From positions 8,248-14,542 of the forward strand of contig PLFA01000027.1 of NCBI GenBank assembly GCA_003136615.1: a DNA stretch of 6,295 nt, written 5' to 3'. A model generated the notes under the pieces. It searched no databases. It saw only the letters and a list, made by a program, of their open reading frames with translations, and was not told the origin of the DNA. Origin of the DNA: Caulobacteraceae bacterium. GTDB lineage: Bacteria; Pseudomonadota; Alphaproteobacteria; Caulobacterales; Caulobacteraceae. This document shows, in pieces, positions 1-4,820 of the stretch. Within the stretch, counting starts at the first letter, position 1; each line of letters begins with the position of its first letter. The translations under genes and the position numbers were made by a program.

Positions 1-34
1 CGATCAATGCGGCGCGCTCGCCTCGCGCGTTCAT
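1..34 (-). CDS. 5' fragment of a gene downstream of the anti-sigma candidate (product not identifiable)
   Basis: An ATG on the minus strand at 34-32 overlaps the TGA of the preceding gene (36-34) in a TGATG arrangement. The frame stays open to the window edge and encodes 11 residues, MNARGERAALI. A weak GGTGGG at 43-38 lies just upstream. The basic start followed by the beginning of a hydrophobic stretch could be the start of a signal peptide or signal anchor, but 11 residues cannot identify a family. By context, a third gene coupled to an ECF sigma/anti-sigma pair is often a periplasmic metal-sensing protein (CnrX/Spy-like), and that is my guess only. The overlap suggests translation coupled to the upstream gene. 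Confidence 0.5.
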   Translation of the reverse strand, partial: MNARGERAALI

Positions 35-450
35 CAGCCCACCGTCGCGTCGCTGGCGGCGGGCAGAAGCCGCGCGGCGTCGGCCGCTGGATCAGCGGAG
101 ATGGACGCCCGGTCGGGAAAGAGGCCCAACGTTATGGCCAACACTGCGGCCACGGCGCCCGCGGCGCAGGACGCCGCCAGGGTCGCCCCGAACCATCCGC
201 GCCAGCTTGGAAACCGCCCAAGCGGCTGCGGCGCGGCGGCGATAATCTTGGCGCGAAGCTCCAGAGACGGGATGGGAAGCGTCGAGGCGCGCAGGGCCAG
301 ATCCAACAAGCCGGCGTCATTTAAGACCGTTTGCGCCTCCGCGGCGCGCGCTGTGATCAGATCCCGCGCCGAAGCCTGAAGGTCCGCCGGCCAACGCGCG
401 ACGTCCGCGCCCCAGGCCAGGGCCAGAGCCTCGAACTCTTCAAGCTCCAT
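34..450 (-). CDS. Small single-span membrane protein, probable anti-sigma factor of the adjacent ECF sigma factor
   Basis: The protein has 138 residues from the ATG at 450. A longer version from a GTG at 462 is possible, but the GAGGAG ribosome-binding site (467-462) would then abut or overlap the start codon; it sits 11 bases before the ATG, so I prefer the ATG. An acidic, helical N-terminal region (about residues 1-75, beginning MELEEFEALALAWGAD with an RWPAD motif near residue 20) is followed by one membrane segment rich in Ala/Val/Leu (about 87-111) and a short C-terminal tail of about 27 residues. This cytoplasmic-domain/one-span/short-tail layout, 15 bases after an ECF sigma gene, fits an anti-sigma factor that tethers the sigma factor at the membrane. 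It has no HxxxCxxC zinc motif, and its only cysteine is inside the predicted membrane helix. The role is inferred from position and topology; I do not recognise a named family. Confidence 0.7.
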   Translation of the reverse strand: MELEEFEALALAWGADVARWPADLQASARDLITARAAEAQTVLNDAGLLDLALRASTLPIPSLELRAKIIAAAPQPLGRFPSWRGWFGATLAASCAAGAVAAVLAITLGLFPDRASISADPAADAARLLPAASDATVG

Positions 451-461
451 GATCGGCGCCA

Positions 462-467
462 CTCCTC
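462..467 (-). promoter_or_regulatory. Ribosome binding site deciding the anti-sigma start
   Basis: GAGGAG on the minus strand overlaps the TGA stop of the sigma gene (468-466) and lies 11 bases before the ATG at 450. It has no usable spacing to the GTG at 462, so it supports the shorter protein. Confidence 0.6.
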
Positions 468-1020
468 ACTCCGGCCGCCAGATATCGGCCAAGGCCGCGC
501 GCAAGGTCCGCCGCCCCCGGGCGAGCAGGCTTTCGAGGGCCTCCACGCTGATCCCCATGAGGTCCGAAGCCTCGACGCCCGAAAGCTCCTGATAATGCAC
601 CAGCACCACGGCCTCCCTCTGCCGGGGTGGCAGAGCCGCCAGGGCAAGGTCGACCCGCCGTCCGATATCCCGGGCATGAAGGCCCCGATCGGGAGCCGGT
701 CCTTCGTCGGGCCGGTCGGGCGGATCCTGCACCCATCGTCGGCGCCGTCTCAGGCGATCGTAGCAGAGATTGAGCGCCACCCGATGCAGCCAGGTGTCGA
801 ACTTGGCGCGCCCCGGACGCCAGGACGGCGCCGCCTTCCAGGCCCGCAGAAAGGTCTCCTGGGCTACATCCTCGGCCTCGGCGACGTCCGCGAGCATGCG
901 GCGCGCCAAGCTCATAATGCGAGGCAAGTTCCGTGTGACCAGAAGGCCGATGGCGCCCGCGTCGCCCTGACCTGCCCGGGCGATCATCTCGTCTTCGTGC
1001 TCCGCGTCGCCAGACGTCAA
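466..1020 (-). CDS. ECF-family RNA polymerase sigma factor (RpoE-like)
   Basis: A 184-residue sigma-70 family protein of the extracytoplasmic-function type, with only regions 2 and 4. Region 2 spans about residues 15-95. It includes the core-binding/-10 segment AEAEDVAQETFLRAWKAAPS (47-66) and the helix FDTWLHRVALNLCYDRLRRR (74-93), which would contact the -10 element. Region 4 spans about 123-176 and carries LPPRQREAVVLVHYQELSG and a helix-turn-helix ending ESLLARGRRTLR, which reads the -35 element. The linker (about 96-120) is rich in Pro and Asp. An in-frame TGA at 1035-1033 limits the start to the TTG at 1020 or the ATG at 987. The TTG has GAGG six bases upstream and keeps the usual acidic lead-in before the first helix, so I chose it. 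The gene lies 15 bases before its probable anti-sigma gene. It probably directs RNA polymerase to a stress or metal regulon; the inducing signal is not visible. Confidence 0.93.
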   Translation of the reverse strand: MTSGDAEHEDEMIARAGQGDAGAIGLLVTRNLPRIMSLARRMLADVAEAEDVAQETFLRAWKAAPSWRPGRAKFDTWLHRVALNLCYDRLRRRRRWVQDPPDRPDEGPAPDRGLHARDIGRRVDLALAALPPRQREAVVLVHYQELSGVEASDLMGISVEALESLLARGRRTLRAALADIWRPE

Positions 1021-1024
1021 ATAA

Positions 1025-1030
1025 CACCTC
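1025..1030 (-). promoter_or_regulatory. Ribosome binding site supporting a TTG start
   Basis: GAGGTG on the minus strand ends four bases before the TTG at 1020 (six bases counting from GAGG). The only other in-frame start, the ATG at 987, has just a distant GGAG. This supports initiation at TTG, which is usually less efficient than ATG. Confidence 0.6.
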
Positions 1031-1134
1031 GCTCACAGGCCACTCTCCGTACCCGCCACGGTCATCGGGCCGTGTCGAAATTCCCGAACTGAAGCTTGAA
1101 CGCGCGGTAGAGCGGCTTCCGTCGATTGTTCTGA

Positions 1135-3282
1135 TCAAAGCTTAAGCGTTCTGAGGCGCAGCGCATTTGCGATCACCGAGACTGAGCTGAGCGACATAGC
1201 CAGGGCCGCCACCACGGGGCTCAGCATGATCCCAAACGCCGGGTAGAGAGCGCCCGCGGCGATAGGGATCCCAACGGCATTATAGGCGAAGGCGAAGACG
1301 AGGTTTTCCCGGATATTGCGCATCGTCGCCCGGCTCAACGTCAAGGCCCTCACGATGCCCGCGAGATCGCCTTTCACAAGGGTAATCCCTGCGCTCTCGA
1401 TAGCCACCTGCGCGCCCGTTCCCATGGCGATACCGACGGCGGCGGCGGCCAGGGCCGGCGCGTCATTGACACCATCCCCCGCCATGGCGACGATCCGTCC
1501 CTCGGCGGCGAGCTGTTTTAGGACCCGGTTTTTGTCCTCGGGCAGGACATCGGCGTGAATGTCCTTGATGCCGAGACGGCGGGCGACCGCCTGGGCGCTG
1601 GTCTTGTTATCTCCGGTCAGCATGACGATCCGAAGGCCGGCGCCGCGCAGGTCATCCAGGGCGCCCCCTGTGGACGCCTTGATCGGATCGGCGATGGCTA
1701 TGACGGCGGCCGCCTTCCCATCCACCGCGAGGAACAGGGCGCTCGCCCCGTCGGCGCGCAGATCATCGGCCTTGCGCTCAAGAGCGCTTAAGGACACGCC
1801 GAGGTCACTCATCAGCTTGGCATTGCCTAGCCCAACGGCCTGATCGCCCACGCGGCCGGTGACGCCTTGACCGGGCAGGGATTTGAATTGGGCGGTGTCC
1901 GGGATCGTAACGCCCTTGTCGGTTGCCGCCGCGACGATGGCGGCGGCGAGGGGGTGTTCGCTGGACCGCTCCAGGGCCGCCGCCAGGGGTAGGAGTTCCG
2001 ATTCGGTGAAGCCCGGCGCGGCCAGGAACGCAGTCACCTTTGGCTTTCCCTCGGTGAGCGTCCCGGTCTTGTCCACCACCAGGGTGTCGATTTTTTCCAT
2101 GCGCTCAAGCGCCTCGGCCGACTTGATGAGCACGCCCGCCGCCGCAGCCTTGCCGATACCGACGCTGATGGACATGGGCGTCGCCAATCCCAGCGCGCAG
2201 GGGCAGGCGATGATGAGAACCGAGACCGCCGCGATCAGGGCATAGGCCAAGGCCGGGGCGGGACCCCAGGTCGCCCAGGCGATGAAGGCGAGGGCCGCCG
2301 CGACCAGAACCGCGGGGACGAAATAGCCCGACACGGTATCCGCCAGGCGTTGGATCGGCGCCCGGCTGCGCTGCGCCTCAGAGACCATGGTCACGATCCG
2401 CGCCAGCATGGTGTCCGCGCCGATCTTGTCGGCCCGCATGATGAGGGAGCCGGCGCCATTCACCGTTCCCCCAATGAGTTTGTCGCCCTGCTGTTTGGCG
2501 GTGGGCATGGATTCGCCGGTCACCATGGACTCATCCACCGACCCGGACCCCTCCAGAACCGCGCCGTCCACGGGAACGCCGTCCCCGGGTCGGACGCGCA
2601 GGCGGTCGCCCACATGAACCTGGTCGAGCGGAATCTCTTCGTCCTCGCCGCCGGCGCGCAGCCGGTGAGCGGTCTTCGGGGCCAATTGCAGCAAGGCGCG
2701 GATGGCCCCGCCGGTCTGTTCTCGCGCGCGCAGCTCAAGCACCTGACCGAGCAGGACCAGCACGGTGATCACCGCGGCGGCTTCGTAATAGACGGGAACC
2801 CCGCCTCCCATCCGGCGCACGGAGACGGGGAACAAGCCCGGCGCAAAGGTCGCCACAAGACTGTAGCCATAGGCCGCGCCGGTCCCCAGGGCGACGAGGC
2901 TGAACATGTTGAGGCTGCGGTGAACGACCGACGCCCAGGCGCGCTGGAAGAAGGGCCAGCCGGCCCACAGGACCACCGGCGTCGAGAGGGCGAACTGGAT
3001 CCAGGTCGAGACGCCGGGCGGGATGATCCGGTCCAGCCCGAGCGCGGGGATATGGCCGCCCATCTCCAGGATAAAGACCGGCAACGCCAGGATGAGGCCG
3101 GCCCAGAATCGGCGGCTCATGTCCTTCAACTCGGCGTTCGGCGCCGCCTCCGCCGTCGGGGCGACCGGCTCAAGACTCATGCCGCAGATGGGGCAGGCGC
3201 CGGGCTTAGACTGGCGAATCTGGGGATGCATGGGGCAGGTGAAGACCGCGCCCGCGGGGGGTGGGGATGGCCTCGCGTCCAT
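1135..3282 (-). CDS. copA: Cu(I)-translocating P1B-type ATPase
   Basis: An inner-membrane pump of 715 residues that uses ATP to export cytoplasmic Cu(I). A Cys/His metal-binding motif lies at the N-terminus (about 14-40: FTCPMHP then CPICGM; Cys16, His19, Cys30, Cys33), and there is no GMxCxxC HMA domain, so the pump is shorter than many CopA proteins. Eight membrane segments lie at about 59-77, 93-112, 126-148, 164-183, 320-340, 344-370, 660-680 and 684-706. The actuator TGES is at 255-258, the transport-site CPC at 360-362, the phosphorylation motif DKTGT at 404-408 (Asp404), the nucleotide-binding SEHP at 441-444, TGD at 556-558 and GDGVND at 602-607. Tyr667-Asn668 in helix 7 and MSLSS (696-700) in helix 8 are the signature of the Cu(I) subgroup rather than Zn/Cd/Pb or Co pumps. 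The ATG at 3282 has GGAAGG nine bases upstream. No copper chaperone or CueR-type regulator is visible; the nearest regulator is the ECF sigma gene downstream. Confidence 0.96.
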   Translation of the reverse strand: MDARPSPPPAGAVFTCPMHPQIRQSKPGACPICGMSLEPVAPTAEAAPNAELKDMSRRFWAGLILALPVFILEMGGHIPALGLDRIIPPGVSTWIQFALSTPVVLWAGWPFFQRAWASVVHRSLNMFSLVALGTGAAYGYSLVATFAPGLFPVSVRRMGGGVPVYYEAAAVITVLVLLGQVLELRAREQTGGAIRALLQLAPKTAHRLRAGGEDEEIPLDQVHVGDRLRVRPGDGVPVDGAVLEGSGSVDESMVTGESMPTAKQQGDKLIGGTVNGAGSLIMRADKIGADTMLARIVTMVSEAQRSRAPIQRLADTVSGYFVPAVLVAAALAFIAWATWGPAPALAYALIAAVSVLIIACPCALGLATPMSISVGIGKAAAAGVLIKSAEALERMEKIDTLVVDKTGTLTEGKPKVTAFLAAPGFTESELLPLAAALERSSEHPLAAAIVAAATDKGVTIPDTAQFKSLPGQGVTGRVGDQAVGLGNAKLMSDLGVSLSALERKADDLRADGASALFLAVDGKAAAVIAIADPIKASTGGALDDLRGAGLRIVMLTGDNKTSAQAVARRLGIKDIHADVLPEDKNRVLKQLAAEGRIVAMAGDGVNDAPALAAAAVGIAMGTGAQVAIESAGITLVKGDLAGIVRALTLSRATMRNIRENLVFAFAYNAVGIPIAAGALYPAFGIMLSPVVAALAMSLSSVSVIANALRLRTLKL

Positions 3283-3291
3283 GATCAGACG

Positions 3292-3297
3292 CCTTCC
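3292..3297 (-). promoter_or_regulatory. Ribosome binding site of copA
   Basis: GGAAGG on the minus strand, nine bases before the ATG at 3282. It forms one arm of a short dyad, CTTCC-C-GGAAG (3293-3303), so a factor binding the dyad would cover the ribosome binding site. No such factor is evident here. Confidence 0.6.
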
Positions 3298-3328
3298 GGG
3301 AAGCGAACCGTCTTAGAGCTAACGTGTC

Positions 3329-3346
3329 CGGCGCCCGAAGGCTCCG
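3329..3346 (-). terminator. Small UUCG-capped hairpin after iorB (weak terminator candidate)
   Basis: In the minus-strand transcript, eight bases after the iorB stop, CGG-A-GCC-TTCG-GGC-G-CCG can fold into two 3-bp GC stems separated by an A-G mismatch and closed by a C(UUCG)G tetraloop. No run of U follows, so efficient intrinsic termination is doubtful. It could instead protect the 3' end of the ior mRNA, or mark a partial boundary between iorAB and copA. Confidence 0.3.
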
Positions 3347-3353
3347 CCGATCC

Positions 3354-4820
3354 TCACGCCCGCAGCTTGGCCAGTTCTTCGCCGAGCCTCCGGCCATCTT
3401 CATCGGCGAGGGCCGCCTCGCGCCAGCGCCGGATGTCTTTCGCATCTCCGCCGGCGCGCCAGGCGGCTTTGATCCGGGCGTAGTTGCTGAGGCCCCGGGC
3501 GTGGGTCTCGCCATAGCCCTTCACCAGGGCCTGGCAGGCGATGATCTCCAGGGCGAGGTCCTGATCGACTTTGGCGGCCTCGGTTGCGTCCTCAAGCCAG
3601 GCGGCGATGCGCTCATGCTCGCGGGCAAAGCGCAGGGTGAGGCGGCGAAGGGGGCGCAGGGCCGCCAGGGCGCTAAGGCTGAGAAACCAGCTTAAGGACG
3701 TCGTTCGCACGAACCGGCCCTTGGCGAAGAGGGGCGCCAGGGTGCGCCGGGCCCCGGCGCTTCCCGCGAGCCAGGTTCCGACCGCTCTGGGCGCCATCTC
3801 GCAGAGCTCGTCATAGCGGGGGTGCATGAATTCGGTGACGCTCATCACCTGGTCTTGAGCCAAAGCGACCTCGCCCTTCACCCGATCAAACCGGCTGGCC
3901 CGGGTCTTCAGCTCGGCCACGCGGATCACGTCCTCATAGCTCATCCACAGGGCGAGATGGCGCGCCGTCTCCGCCACCAGGCGGCCGCCCACGCGGTCGA
4001 GGGCCACGAGCGGCGTCAGACGCTCCAGATAGAGCTCCGCATAGGCGAGGTCCTGATAATCCATGAGCCGGCGCACGCCCTCGGCGATCAGGGCGTGGGC
4101 GGCGGGAGGGAAGTCCCGGGCGATGCGCTCAGCCATCCGCGCGCCGGCCGCCGTTGTGGGCGCGGGCATGGCGGGGGCTGAGGCGACGGCCTTGGCGACC
4201 GGCGGCGCCAGGGCCGCGGTAAATCCCGCCGCGAACCCGGCGAGGTTCGAGGCCACCGCCTTGCCGCCGGCCCGGATCGCCGCCTCGAAATCCTCGCGGG
4301 TGAAGGGCAGGGCGCCGGATCCCGCCAGGGCGCCGAACATCACCGAACTGATCACGCTGCCGGTCCGCGCCGCGGCGTCATCCATGTCCAGGCCAATGAA
4401 GCGGGCCGCGCGGGACTGGGCGGCCTCAAGAATCACCCCGCCGTCCTTCATGCCATCGCCGAGCGCGGACTTTTCGCTGATGGCGTAGATGCGGTTGGTG
4501 GAGGCGATCAGGGTGGTGCGATCGGGGGTGACGAAGCCGCGCACCATGGCCCGCCCGGCCTCCATCAGCTCCGAGGCGATGACCACGTCCACGTCGCCTG
4601 GCGCCGGCATCAGGCCGAGGATGGGCGGCGCGCCCTTGGGGTAAAGCTCGAGATAATAGACGGTTGAGCCGGTACGTTGCGCGACGCCGGGGACGGAGGT
4701 TCCCTGCACGACCCACTCGCCGGCCTCGCCCAGCGCGATGATCCAGTCCGCCAGGACGCCACCGCCCTGGCCGCCCAGGGCCAATATGGCCAGGGTGATG
4801 CGTTGGCGCGGGGACGCCAT
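3354..4820 (-). CDS. iorB: Indolepyruvate:ferredoxin oxidoreductase, beta-subunit family protein
   Basis: A 488-residue partner subunit of the 2-oxoacid:ferredoxin oxidoreductase encoded just upstream. Residues 1 to about 200 form the gamma/catalytic-side domain of the POR family, with the Gly-rich loop ALGGQGGG (14-21) and the conserved stretch GTSVPGVAQRTGSTVYYLEL (40-59). About 240-475 is a second, mainly helical domain, including KGYGETHARG (434-443), that matches the C-terminal extension (DUF6537-like) of long-form IorB proteins. Archaeal IorB lacks it and is only about 200 residues. There are no cluster-binding cysteine motifs; the only cysteines are isolated (340 and 429). The start is the ATG at 4820, which overlaps the iorA stop (TGATG) and has AGGG seven bases upstream; a TTG one codon earlier is less likely. 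The pair should convert aryl-pyruvates plus CoA to aryl-acetyl-CoA, CO2 and reduced ferredoxin in the cytoplasm. Substrate range is inferred from the family. Confidence 0.9.
   Translation of the reverse strand: MASPRQRITLAILALGGQGGGVLADWIIALGEAGEWVVQGTSVPGVAQRTGSTVYYLELYPKGAPPILGLMPAPGDVDVVIASELMEAGRAMVRGFVTPDRTTLIASTNRIYAISEKSALGDGMKDGGVILEAAQSRAARFIGLDMDDAAARTGSVISSVMFGALAGSGALPFTREDFEAAIRAGGKAVASNLAGFAAGFTAALAPPVAKAVASAPAMPAPTTAAGARMAERIARDFPPAAHALIAEGVRRLMDYQDLAYAELYLERLTPLVALDRVGGRLVAETARHLALWMSYEDVIRVAELKTRASRFDRVKGEVALAQDQVMSVTEFMHPRYDELCEMAPRAVGTWLAGSAGARRTLAPLFAKGRFVRTTSLSWFLSLSALAALRPLRRLTLRFAREHERIAAWLEDATEAAKVDQDLALEIIACQALVKGYGETHARGLSNYARIKAAWRAGGDAKDIRRWREAALADEDGRRLGEELAKLRA

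Noticed and set aside
331..1092. A 253-codon open frame on the plus strand across the sigma gene
   Set aside because: Antisense shadow of the ECF sigma factor and anti-sigma genes; no domain features.
1021..1134. Possible ECF autoregulated promoter (a GGGAATT followed by CGATGA or CGTGG, or GGAAGCC with a downstream CGTTC)
   Set aside because: The distances between the candidate -35 and -10 elements (about 12-13 or 18-19 bases) do not fit the usual 15-17, and no combination stands out from chance.
440..1138. A 232-codon frame on the minus strand overlapping the sigma gene in another frame
   Set aside because: Same-strand out-of-frame reading; Gly/Arg/Ser/Pro-rich with no motif, while the competing frame has clear sigma regions 2 and 4.
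3283..3353. CueR-type copper operator before copA
   Set aside because: No pair of ACCTTCC/GGAAGGT-like arms at the expected spacing and no 19-base spacer promoter could be found; only the short dyad at 3293-3303.
2350..3483. A 377-codon open frame on the plus strand
   Set aside because: It lies opposite copA across its conserved motifs, and its translation is low-complexity Arg/Gly/His/Pro-rich, typical of antisense frames in GC-rich DNA.
3354..4820. A copper link for iorAB because Cu(I) damages iron-sulfur clusters
   Set aside because: Adjacency to copA alone is too weak; the gap and hairpin suggest separate units, and the sequence shows no shared regulatory site.
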